Part shown: piece by piece, positions 57,130 to 64,000 of the stretch | How positions within the stretch are numbered: the first letter of the stretch is position 1 | Layout: every line of letters begins with the position of its first letter | DNA from: Synechococcus sp. PCC 7335 | GTDB lineage: Bacteria; Cyanobacteriota; Cyanobacteriia; Phormidesmidales; Phormidesmidaceae | Direction of reading: 5' to 3' | Assembly: GCF_000155595.1 (NCBI RefSeq) | Contig: NZ_DS989905.1 | Location: 385,040-449,039 of the forward strand | DNA: 64,000 nt | Position numbers and translations under genes: made by a program | The notes under the pieces: generated by a model | The model's database searches: none | Told to the model about the DNA's origin: nothing | Seen by the model: the letters and a program-made list of their open reading frames with translations, nothing else

Positions 57130-58455
57130 ATGTGTAGTTTGATCCAATCATTTAATAGTGCTTCTTTGTCAGCAGACTCAGCTGTTCGATTGAGGCTTCC
57201 TTTGGTCCAGGGGCAAGAGACTTCTTTGACCTGTCGAATACATGCAGGACTTGCGCCTGAGCCTTCTGAAGAACCAGAGGAAGCGCTGATTCAGCTTTTA
57301 GAGCATATCCGCAGTGTCCTGATCTCATTGCTGAGCTATCGGCTTCAGCCTTCTCTATCGACGATTCAAATCGGCATAGAAACCCTGACTGAGGGGGATA
57401 CGATGCCTGCTCAGGCGCAGCGTCAGGTCATGGAGCTAGCGTTGAGTGAACTCTATGGGCTACGTGAGTCGGTCGAAGGTTTTCTTGATTACTTCACGCA
57501 GATATGGTCAATGACCATAAATTTCGTTCAGAGGTGCTCTGACCAGGATGTCAGTTTCTATCTGAGCGCATTGTTTGAATCGTTACCTGCCGGTATTGTG
57601 GCGTATCAACCTTGGGTGACGACAATTCGACTACGGCTAGCTCCTTTCTTAGAGAAGATGATGCGGCAGCGCAACGGTGTTGTGAGTCTTGCGCGCAGTC
57701 GGCAGCTGGCGCTGTTAGAACAAGAACGGCGACAGGTGTTAGCGATTGTGAATCATGAACTGCGGACGCCGTTCTCAACGTTGCAAGTTTGCCTAGAATC
57801 GCTAAAAGAGGAGGATAACCTCTCCATAGAGAACCGTCAGACGCTTTTGGAAGTTGCCTGTACGGATTTAGCCCGACTTTGCTTGTTGGTGCGTGATATT
57901 GATTTGTTGTGTCGTCTCAAGGCAGGACAGATCTGCTTTCAAACAGAATTGCTAGATCCGAGGGATACGTTACAGGTGGCGCTCAGCAGCTTTCTAACGC
58001 AGACGCCTGAGATAGTGCTATCCAAGCTTCGGGTCGAGTGGGCTGCTCAGCTATCTTCTGTTTGGGTCTATGGTGACCGGATGGGGGAAGTGGTGAAACG
58101 GCTGCTGGAGAATGCATTTCGCTTCACGGCGACCGGCGAAGTCAAAGTGGACGTTCAGGTCGTTAGCTCAGCGGACGCTGAGACTGACTCTCCGTCTGAT
58201 TCAACGGCTTCTATGCTGAAGGTCTGCGTTTCAGATACCGGGCGGGGAATTGGAACGGATAAGTTAGCTCGTGTGTTTGATTGCTTCTATCAGGAAGAAG
58301 CTTATCTTCAGCGGACGAAAGGAGGACTGGGGCTGGGCTTGACGATTTGTCGCTCGCTGGTCGAGGGCATGGGGGGTACGATCTGGGCGGAGTCTTCTGG
58401 TCAGGAGCAGGGTAGCCAGGTATGCTTCACGTTACCTGTGTACGCTGTGCCGTAG
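57130..58455 (+). CDS. Hybrid-shaped histidine kinase with a second, degenerate DHp motif
   Basis: The product has 441 residues. The working HisKA is near 205-225 with His209 in Val-Asn-His-Glu-Leu-Arg-Thr-Pro. The ATPase has Glu-Asn-Ala-Phe-Arg-Phe-Thr (N-box), Asp-Thr-Gly-Arg-Gly-Ile-Gly (G1) and Gly-Leu-Gly-Leu-Gly-Leu (G2). About 140 residues earlier a similar segment reads Ser-Tyr70-Arg-Leu-Gln-Pro-Ser-Leu-Ser-Thr-Ile-Gln-Ile-Gly-Ile-Glu-Thr-Leu, matching the active DHp except that Tyr replaces His. No TM helix is predicted, so it is cytosolic. It diverges from psbA with a shared upstream region of about 270 bp; no response regulator is adjacent. Confidence 0.88.
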   Translation: MCSLIQSFNSASLSADSAVRLRLPLVQGQETSLTCRIHAGLAPEPSEEPEEALIQLLEHIRSVLISLLSYRLQPSLSTIQIGIETLTEGDTMPAQAQRQVMELALSELYGLRESVEGFLDYFTQIWSMTINFVQRCSDQDVSFYLSALFESLPAGIVAYQPWVTTIRLRLAPFLEKMMRQRNGVVSLARSRQLALLEQERRQVLAIVNHELRTPFSTLQVCLESLKEEDNLSIENRQTLLEVACTDLARLCLLVRDIDLLCRLKAGQICFQTELLDPRDTLQVALSSFLTQTPEIVLSKLRVEWAAQLSSVWVYGDRMGEVVKRLLENAFRFTATGEVKVDVQVVSSADAETDSPSDSTASMLKVCVSDTGRGIGTDKLARVFDCFYQEEAYLQRTKGGLGLGLTICRSLVEGMGGTIWAESSGQEQGSQVCFTLPVYAVP

Positions 58456-58492
58456 GCGGTTTGGGGCAGTAATCGCTGGCTATTCACAATAA

Positions 58493-58523
58493 GAGACCCC
58501 TATTAAAACTTAGGTGGGGTCTC
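58493..58523 (+). terminator. Hairpin after the histidine kinase gene
   Basis: GAGACCCC (58493-58500) pairs with GGGGTCTC (58516-58523) around a 15-nt loop, 38 bp after the stop codon. No T-run follows immediately; a T-rich stretch is about 20 bp beyond. Confidence 0.55.
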
Positions 58524-58742
58524 GATATTGATAAGGGATTTTATACGTTTTATTGTATTGCTCAACAGATGCGAGCAATTGGGATAACAAGGCTATTTAG
58601 TTACAGTTCCTTGAGATAACAGCAGCGAGCAGTTGCCTGCCATACCTCGCGATTATAGCTGACTGAGTATGGCTGCTCTATGGTCTAAATCTTGTGTTTC
58701 ACTCTACGATGAAAGGAGCTATTTTTATCAGGTGCTTGTTCT

Positions 58743-58970
58743 ATGGTCGTCAAAACCGTTGGTAATCCGCCCCCCAGTGCTGATGACCTAAGGACAAATC
58801 TTGAGCAGCAGTTGCCTGAGATTATGACTCACTTCAACCAGGTGTTGCAAGAGCAGTTTGGCTTCCAAGGTGTGCGTGTCGGTGGCTTTACGGTCGTTCC
58901 GGCAGATGCGGCGGCTAGCGGTATTTCTTGTGATGAAGAGAGTTGTTCTGTTGCAGAAGCCAAGGCGTAG
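58743..58970 (+). CDS. Small acidic protein with Cys pair, unknown
   Basis: The product has 75 residues. Residues 12-45 form an amphipathic helix (Asn-Leu-Glu-Gln-Gln-Leu-Pro-Glu-Ile-Met), then Gly-Phe-Thr-Val-Val, and a tail Ser-Gly-Ile-Ser-Cys-Asp-Glu-Glu-Ser-Cys-Ser-Val. AAAGGAGCT lies about 25 bp upstream and AGGTG about 12 bp upstream of the ATG. It is polar with no signal peptide. A peptide-precursor role is possible but no modifying enzyme is next to it. Confidence 0.5.
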   Translation: MVVKTVGNPPPSADDLRTNLEQQLPEIMTHFNQVLQEQFGFQGVRVGGFTVVPADAAASGISCDEESCSVAEAKA

Positions 58971-59201
58971 AGTTGCTATTCTGATAGCTTTTGGTGGCGC
59001 TTGGATGTGCGCTGTTGCAACTACGTGTTTGCGACCACCTATCAGTTCTTGAGTCTGCGTGTTTGAACTGTCGTAAAAAGGGACGTTAATTTAGTGGTGT
59101 TGACAGAGCAGACCGTGCGATCGCTATGACAGCCAGCACATACGACGAGGAAAAACTGAACCTTGCCTTCACTCCGTTAGCTTCTTCAGTTATCGTCATG
59201 T

Positions 59202-59259
59202 GCTCCTTTCAGAGGTGTCCCAATATTTTTGTTTTTATTACAACACCTCTGAAAGGAGC
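59202..59259. repeat. 17-bp perfect long hairpin in a 368-bp gene-free stretch
   Basis: GCTCCTTTCAGAGGTGT (59202-59218) pairs perfectly with 59243-59259 around a 24-nt T-rich loop. The right arm word GAAAGGAGCT also occurs upstream of the 58743 gene (about 58709). The stretch 58971-59338 otherwise holds no gene I can support. It may be a mobile miniature element or an RNA control structure. Confidence 0.6.
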
Positions 59260-59338
59260 TGTGAGGGCTTTTTCCTATTTGGGATACGATGAAATCGTCC
59301 TTTAGGTGCTGCCCCTGCCACCGCTTATGCTGCCTCCC

Positions 59339-59737
59339 ATGATAGTGAACCGTTCCTTTATCCAGGCACTGGTAGCTGCAGAAGCACCCTGCTGTGGACT
59401 CGGACTGGTCGAATTGGATAAGAAAAAGAGCGGATTTGTCGCCATGCGCCCCGGCGAAATCATTCCTCAAGCCTGCTTGGGCTTAGGCTTCAACTTCGAC
59501 CACTCTCTGTACGGTAGCAGTCAGTTTGAAGTCGTCCATTTTGCCTTTGAGTTCTATAGATTTAAGCAGTACCACGCCCTGATGAATCCGAGCAATCCGC
59601 TGGTTCAAGTCGTTCTTAAAACCATGTTAGAGAGCCGTGATTACCTCTTCTTCTCGATAGAAGAGAAGAGCGGCAGCATCACCACCTTTAGAAGTGAGCT
59701 AAACGATGAAGTGATGTCTGGCTTTCGGCAAGACTGA
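59339..59737 (+). CDS. Cytosolic protein of unknown function
   Basis: The product has 132 residues from ATG 59339 (GTG 59306 possible). Mixed helix/strand with a Cys-Cys pair near residue 18 and Gly-Leu-Gly-Phe-Asn-Phe-Asp near 50. No signal peptide or TM. No family recognised. The coiled-coil gene follows 18 bp later. Confidence 0.5.
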   Translation: MIVNRSFIQALVAAEAPCCGLGLVELDKKKSGFVAMRPGEIIPQACLGLGFNFDHSLYGSSQFEVVHFAFEFYRFKQYHALMNPSNPLVQVVLKTMLESRDYLFFSIEEKSGSITTFRSELNDEVMSGFRQD

Positions 59738-59755
59738 CATTCACAGCAAATAGCA

Positions 59756-60073
59756 GTGATCGCACAGCAGCAGCAGGCGAACGCACAACAGGTAGCCCAG
59801 CATACAGAAGCGATTACAGCAATCACTCAACGTCTAGAGCAGTTCGATACCCGACTAGAGGAAACACGCCGGCTTGTCGCTAAAAATAGCTCAAATATTG
59901 CACAGCTTACCGTTAAGAAGGATCGCAATGCTGAGCTAATTGCAGAGTTAAGAACAGCACAGCGCGAAAATGCTACACAAATAGAAGCCCTCGCAGAAGC
60001 ATCTCGCACTCAGCTAGCAGGTATTATTGGCAACGGAAGACGGAGCGACCGAATAGAGCAGCAGGCTAGCTAG
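59756..60073 (+). CDS. Coiled-coil protein
   Basis: The product has 105 residues from a GTG start at 59756. Nearly the whole chain is heptad-patterned and Gln/Ala/Glu/Arg-rich (Ile-Thr-Gln-Arg-Leu-Glu-Gln-Phe-Asp, Ile-Ala-Glu-Leu-Arg-Thr-Ala-Gln-Arg). It looks like an oligomerisation module. It lies upstream of the broken parA, so it could be an accessory of the partition locus, but this is only positional. Confidence 0.5.
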   Translation: MIAQQQQANAQQVAQHTEAITAITQRLEQFDTRLEETRRLVAKNSSNIAQLTVKKDRNAELIAELRTAQRENATQIEALAEASRTQLAGIIGNGRRSDRIEQQAS

Positions 60074-60231
60074 CTGAACTTCTTATCGAATTGATCAGCA
60101 AACTACCGTCGGCTATTTGTGATTGCACTTCTCCTCAGGGAAACACTTCTCTGATTGAGGTGCGTCGTAAAGTAGACGATATAGATTGCTGCAGCGAACT
60201 TACGGAAACCATGTAAACCTAAATTTATATT

Positions 60232-60334
60232 TATATGTTTATATGCTTTTATGCAAGACACTGTCACTTAGACCGCTTGATTTCCCGTAATTTTTACACA
60301 TATTGCTATCTTTACCTATCTATATGTTTATATG
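60232..60334. repeat. Duplicated TATATGTTTATATG, upstream of parA
   Basis: TATATGTTTATATG occurs at 60232-60245 and 60321-60334, identical. AT-rich repeats just before a parA gene are typical positions for a partition operator or centromere. The rest of the cassette is missing. Confidence 0.6.
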
Positions 60335-60365
60335 GTTTCTATGTCTCAGATAAGCCTGTAAACGT

Positions 60366-60435
60366 ATGAAATGGATAGCAGTCTCAAACACGAAGGGAGG
60401 TGTAGGGAAAAGCACAGTATCTCTATCTTTAGCTC
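60366..60435 (+). pseudogene. ParA-family ATPase, N-terminal fragment
   Basis: From ATG 60366 the frame reads Met-Lys-Trp-Ile-Ala-Val-Ser-Asn-Thr-Lys-Gly-Gly-Val-Gly-Lys-Ser-Thr, the deviant Walker A of ParA/MinD ATPases, then Val-Ser-Leu-Ser-Leu-Ala-Arg. The IS at 60436 cuts it after 23 codons. The rest of parA is not on the far side, so the plasmid partition gene is truncated here. A second partition locus outside the window is possible. Confidence 0.88.
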
Positions 60436-61699
60436 GGGTGAATCCCACCTTTTCAACTGAGTGTAAATGCTTAGGCATGAAGGGCTGACATCTTCGCTAT
60501 GCTAAAAACGTCCTATCACAGCGTTAGCGCCTAACTCAGTATGGATGCCTCTAGAGCTGCTCAAATCAAAGCCTATGCTCGTGCCATCGCCGCACTGTTG
60601 TACGAAGATGTACGAAGAAACTGAGCATGCGAACCCTCAGCAGCTAGAAAACTTCGAGGGGGTTGAACAAGCAGTGCGCAGTCATCTTATAGATCATGTC
60701 GGTCCTGAAATCGGGGAGTTTTTTGTCAAAGCGCAAGCGGTCAGCAACCTGGACGAAAGCGTACCCTCAAAAGCCTCATCGGTGACATCCAGCTCACGCG
60801 CAGCCAAGCGCAAGCGCTAAGAATTAAGGACCATAGCCGCATCAGTCCGCTGTTAGAGAAGTGTTGCTTACTGCTGAGTGCGAACGAGTCTTATCAGAAA
60901 GCTGAGGAAGATATCGAAATGCTCACTGGACGTCGGGTTGGACATAGTACTCAGCAGCGATTAGTGCATCGTCAGTCGCTGGGTCGGGCAAATGCTCATA
61001 GTTCTGTGGAAGAGCTGAGTGTGGATGGCAGCAAGATTCGACTGAGAAGCGCTAAGGGAAAAGCGTGTGAGTGGCGAGACTACAAAGCGATTAAGTTACA
61101 TCAGCAAGTGATCGCGGCTAGTTTCCGAGACAATCTAGCGTTGACGGATTGGACGAATCAACAACCGTTAGCTGAGCGCGTAAGATGCCTGGGCGATGGC
61201 CATGATGGTGTCTGGAACATCGTTGCTGAAATTGGCACAAGTACTCAGCGACGAGAAGTTCTTGACTGGTATCACCTGATGGAGAACTTAGCGAAAGTAG
61301 ACAGTTCGAGTACTCAGTTGATTGACCTTGAAGAGCTGTTGTGGGAAGGAAAAGTGGCAGCGGCAATTGCGAAATTAGAAGGCTGTTGTGATGGCCATGC
61401 CCAGCAGTTCATGGGCTACTTGAAAAAAACCAGCACCGGATTGTGAACTACGATGATGACTGGTGGCGAGGGATTACGATTGGATCTGGAGAGATTGAAT
61501 CGGGCATCAAACAGATTGCCGCGCGAGTGAAGCTGACGGGTGCGCAGTGGAATGAAGAGAACGTACCGCAGGTGCTCAATCATCGATGTGCTTATCTCAA
61601 CGGTGAGTTCAGGGCCGTGACTGGGTCACCTGAAGCTGCCTCAGCCTGAGCGCGCTGCCTCGTCTGTTCCCATAGCTTTTGCAAAAGTGGGATGTACCC
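60436..61699 (+). mobile_element. ISKra4-family insertion sequence
   Basis: 1264 bp. Left end GGGTGAATCCCACCTTTTC (60436-60454), right end inverted GGGTACATCCCACTTTTGC (61681-61699), 15 of 19 matching. It contains a multiply frameshifted transposase. It lies between a ParA fragment and a fragment of a second transposase. Confidence 0.75.
60541..61649 (+). pseudogene. ISKra4-family transposase, frameshifted
   Basis: The N-terminal frame starts ATG 60541 (Met-Asp-Ala-Ser-Arg-Ala-Ala-Gln-Ile-Lys-Ala-Tyr-Ala) and stops after 27 codons. It resumes in another frame as Gln-Gln-Leu-Glu-Asn-Phe-Glu-Gly-Val-Glu-Gln. The main frame carries Ser-Val-Asp-Gly-Ser-Lys-Ile-Arg-Leu-Arg and Cys-Leu-Gly-Asp-Gly-His-Asp-Gly-Val-Trp-Asn (catalytic Asp residues). 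Around 61440 it shifts again, ending Gly-Ser-Gly-Glu-Ile-Glu-Ser (catalytic Glu) to 61649. At least three shifts: inactive. Confidence 0.85.
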
Positions 61700-61780
61700 T
61701 TCTTCTGTAGCATCTGTATGGAGCAACTCGGCAATAGCGCTGACATGAGCATCCATTTGGGCTTGTTTCTCTAGCGTCAT
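61700..61780 (-). pseudogene. N-terminal fragment of a second ISKra4-like transposase
   Basis: On the minus strand the frame starts Met-Thr-Leu-Glu-Lys-Gln-Ala-Gln-Met-Asp-Ala-His-Val-Ser-Ala-Ile-Ala-Glu-Leu-Leu. It aligns by eye with the N-terminus of the neighbouring element's transposase. It ends at the right end of the 60436-61699 element, opposite in orientation, so the two have collided. Confidence 0.5.
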
Positions 61781-61977
61781 TCTCTTGTCCCTTTGACTAG
61801 CGTATAGGTCTAGCTTACTTTTTCTCTACACAGAGGATGACGTGCTCCCCCATCAATAGCTCTACCACTCGCTACCACACGGAGTTGCAGAGCAGTAATG
61901 AGAGTCTCTAGAGCAGTCGATTTGATACGACTCTCAATCACAGGTGCAAAGCAACAGGAATTTCAACTGAACGGACT

Positions 61978-62439
61978 TCACTGAATGATATCTGGGTTCA
62001 AAATCAGCACACTTTCGCATTCCCAATACTCACTCTCGTTTTCGCAGGGTAGCGAGACGTGCAGCGCGTCAATGCCGTCTAAGGTGAGTCGCTCGAGGAA
62101 GGGTCTGTACAACGGCAGTGCATTGCTTATAGGCAGTCGCCACGGCAATTGCAGCAGCTCTGATTCGCCGTACACTGACAAGATCCTACCCTCAATGGAA
62201 AACTCGAACGAACAGGCTAGTTCTCGGCTGTCGCGGCTCCAATCTCTAAGACCAGTGCCCGAGCCTACAGGCGAGGCCCAGAAGCCGGCGAATTGAATCG
62301 CCAGCAGCTTAGTCTCTTCTTGAAAGCGGAATAGGTGCTCTTGTAGGAATACGTCAGTGCCGTGGTGGACTAGTTGCATTCGCTGCCAGCTCGTTAATAG
62401 TGGCTCAGCGGGTGGACGGGTGATGGTAATAGTTGTCAA
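61978..62439 (-). CDS. Hypothetical soluble protein
   Basis: The product has 153 residues. Beta-rich pattern with Trp-rich hydrophobic positions (Phe-Trp-Ala-Ser-Pro, Leu-Pro-Trp-Arg-Leu-Pro), and Cys-Glu-Asn-Glu-Ser-Glu-Tyr-Trp-Glu-Cys-Glu. No signal peptide or TM helix. No family is recognised. It stands alone between IS debris. Confidence 0.5.
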   Translation of the reverse strand: MTTITITRPPAEPLLTSWQRMQLVHHGTDVFLQEHLFRFQEETKLLAIQFAGFWASPVGSGTGLRDWSRDSRELACSFEFSIEGRILSVYGESELLQLPWRLPISNALPLYRPFLERLTLDGIDALHVSLPCENESEYWECESVLILNPDIIQ

Positions 62440-62752
62440 TGGTTTGGGTAGCGTGCGACTCTTGCAGGCTGCCCAGATTGATGATAAAATCCTACATCTA
62501 CAGATGACTATGCAACTTGAATATGTGGAAGTGCTTCGGCTCGTCGGGGCTGAGAGACGGTTGCACCTGGAAATGACAGGCTGTGTTGTAGATCATGCGG
62601 GTCATTGCGATCGCTGGGAAACTAAAGGCTCCATTGCTCGTCCCTATTAACCTCTATAAGGCCAATCCATATTACGAAGAGCCTGAACCAGCTTCCTGAC
62701 AGAATTACTACCAGTCGAGCGACTGTCTGCAGTCAGGAAGCAAATAACTGAG
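62440..62752. other. Intergenic region, 313 bp
   Basis: I see no gene, repeat or hairpin here that I can support. Confidence 0.4.
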
Positions 62753-63161
62753 AACGGAGGCGTGTAGTATGCTTTGGCTGTAGCTGTCGCCAAGGAAAAT
62801 CCATAGCCCCCATTGTCTTTCTTACTCTGTTTATAGGTGGAGCGCTGCTAGCCCTAATTGGCGACGCTATCTTCATTGCTCAAGGGTTTCAAGAGAGTGT
62901 TCTGTGGGGCTTCTTATGCTTCATTTTACTGGTTCCGCTAGTGTTTTTGGTAAGACAGTGGAATCGACGCAAGTGGGTCAGACGCGCTGTGTTTATGAAC
63001 CTGGCCGGACTTACTATAGCCATCTTGGGCGCAGGACTGGCCTACAGTTTTGGTGAACCAGGTAGCTTCTACTCACGCACCGCTAGTCATGGAGACCATA
63101 TTGCTCAAACCAACACAGACAGGAACGTAGCCAACAAAAGTGCATCTGATATAGGCGAAGG
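62753..63161 (+). pseudogene. Membrane protein fragment cut by IS6
   Basis: A frame open from 62753 has two or three hydrophobic helices (Ile-Val-Phe-Leu-Thr-Leu-Phe-Ile-Gly-Gly; Val-Leu-Trp-Gly-Phe-Leu-Cys-Phe; Leu-Thr-Ile-Ala-Ile-Leu-Gly-Ala). No ATG or GTG start precedes the first helix, so the 5' end is uncertain or lost. The IS6 terminal repeat at 63162 supplies its last residues and stop at 63195. The family is unknown. Confidence 0.5.
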
Positions 63162-64000
63162 GGCAGTGTTGCAAAAATGGGCAGCGCCTCTCTGAGCGGG
63201 TAATCTGAAGCCCTCTGCCATCGAATCCAGCCAGCCATATGTCATCCTCCCGGCCATTCAAATGGCGTCACTTCCAGTCAGAGCTGATCCTGATAAACGT
63301 TCGCTGGTATCTGCGCTATGGCCTGAGCTACCGGGACTTGGAGGAAATGATGCTCGAACGCGGTGTCAAGGTGACCACACGACAATCTACCGCTGGGTTC
63401 AGGCTTATAGCCCCGAGTTGGATAAACGCTGTCGCCGCTATCTCAAACCCACCAACGATTCATGGCGGGTGGACGAAACCTACGTGAAAGTCAAAGGTGT
63501 TTGGAAGTATCTCTATCGAGCGGTCGATTCGGCGGGAAATACCTTAGACTTCATGCTCAGTGCGAAGCGTGATGCAAAAGCCGCAAAGCGCTTCCTGCGA
63601 AAGGTACTCAACGCTTCACATACGATTGAACCGAGGGCGATCACCGTTGATAAAAATGCAGCTTATCCGCCTGCCATCAATGAGTTGAAAGCCGATGAGG
63701 TGTTGCCAGAAGCGACGAAAACAAGGCAGAGCAATTACTTGAATAATACGGTTGAGCAGGACCATCGCTTCATCAAACGGCGTGTCAATCCTGGGCTAGG
63801 ATTTGGCTCCTTCAACACGGCTCGGCGCACGCTCAAAGGGTATGAGGCGATGAATATGATTCGTAAGGGTCAGCCCACAGGAGTGAACAAAAACGATGTG
63901 ATGGAACAGATCTCATGTATCAACGACATCTTTGGTGTGGCTACATAATTAACGACAGGTTGATGGGACTCGTCTGACCTCGATAATTTTTTGCAACAGA
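63162..64000 (+). mobile_element. IS6-family insertion sequence, right end at window edge
   Basis: Left end GGCAGTGTTGCAAAAAT (63162-63178). The window's last bases, inverted, read TCTGTTGCAAAAAATTAT, so the right terminal repeat runs into or just past the edge. Size about 840 bp, normal for IS6. Its ends differ from the IS6 at 34248, so it is a different element. Confidence 0.8.
63239..63948 (+). pseudogene. IS6-family transposase, frameshifted
   Basis: The N-terminal frame from ATG 63239 reads Trp-Arg-His-Phe-Gln and Tyr-Arg-Asp-Leu-Glu-Glu-Met-Met-Leu-Glu-Arg-Gly-Val-Lys-Val. The continuation Asp-His-Thr-Thr-Ile-Tyr-Arg-Trp-Val-Gln lies in another frame, so one base is missing near 63375. 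Beyond it the DDE residues are intact (Val-Asp-Glu-Thr-Tyr-Val-Lys; Thr-Val-Asp-Lys-Asn-Ala; Glu-Gln-Asp-His-Arg). Confidence 0.85.

Noticed and set aside
58743-58970. Second RiPP precursor (Cys pair near the end)
   Set aside because: No modifying enzyme adjacent and the Cys are not at the C-terminus; kept as an unknown small protein.

Overview
The window comes from a cyanobacterium. It carries a psbA gene for photosystem II D1, the SbtA/SbtB bicarbonate uptake pair, a cyanobacterial-style NB-ARC/WD40 protein, AAA-like/CHASE2 and DUF928 proteins, a TPS-domain haemagglutinin remnant, and many GCGATCGC (HIP1-like) octamers. An 18-copy iteron array next to an initiator-like gene, a primase-polymerase-like gene and a broken parA suggest a plasmid, or a plasmid segment joined to other DNA. 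I cannot name the genus.

Layout. 0-8 kb: secreted small proteins, a NarL-type two-component pair, an SDR oxidoreductase and an MscS-type channel. 8-15 kb: a HAD hydrolase, a GH3-family ligase, a peroxiredoxin-like protein lacking the peroxidatic cysteine, and KatG. 15-20 kb: the replication region, with a coiled-coil protein behind a large dyad, an AEP-type primase-like protein, iterons and the Rep protein. 20-23 kb: a RibK-like protein and sbtB/sbtA. 23-29 kb: two AAA-like ATPases (one with CHASE2) and DUF928. 29.5-34.1 kb: a compact five-gene RiPP-like cassette. 34-48 kb: an IS6 element beside a truncated haemagglutinin gene, a formylglycine-generating-enzyme-like/cysteine-hydrolase pair, the 14-blade WD40 protein, a sigma-like factor between two related exported peptides, and a sulfotransferase split by an IS982 element. 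48-55 kb: a MerR/Clp-N regulator, a frameshifted YHYH lipoprotein and a doubly deleted ISAs1. 55.7-58.5 kb: a high-light-type psbA diverging from a histidine kinase. 58.5-64 kb: small unknown proteins, then a decayed zone with truncated parA, ISKra4 and a second IS6 element.

The most interesting locus is 29671-34114. A short precursor ending in Trp-Thr-Cys-Val-Asn-Val-Ala-Cys is followed by a hairpin terminator and four tightly packed genes: a radical SAM/SPASM enzyme, an M29-like metallopeptidase, an HFCD-type flavoprotein of the EpiD/Dfp fold, and a TPR protein with a transglutaminase-like Cys-His-Asp triad. Together they suggest a peptide modified by radical chemistry, oxidatively decarboxylated at its C-terminal Cys, and released by proteases. 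I do not recognise this gene combination as a described RiPP class. No exporter is present.

All functional calls are made by reading motifs. No database search was run.
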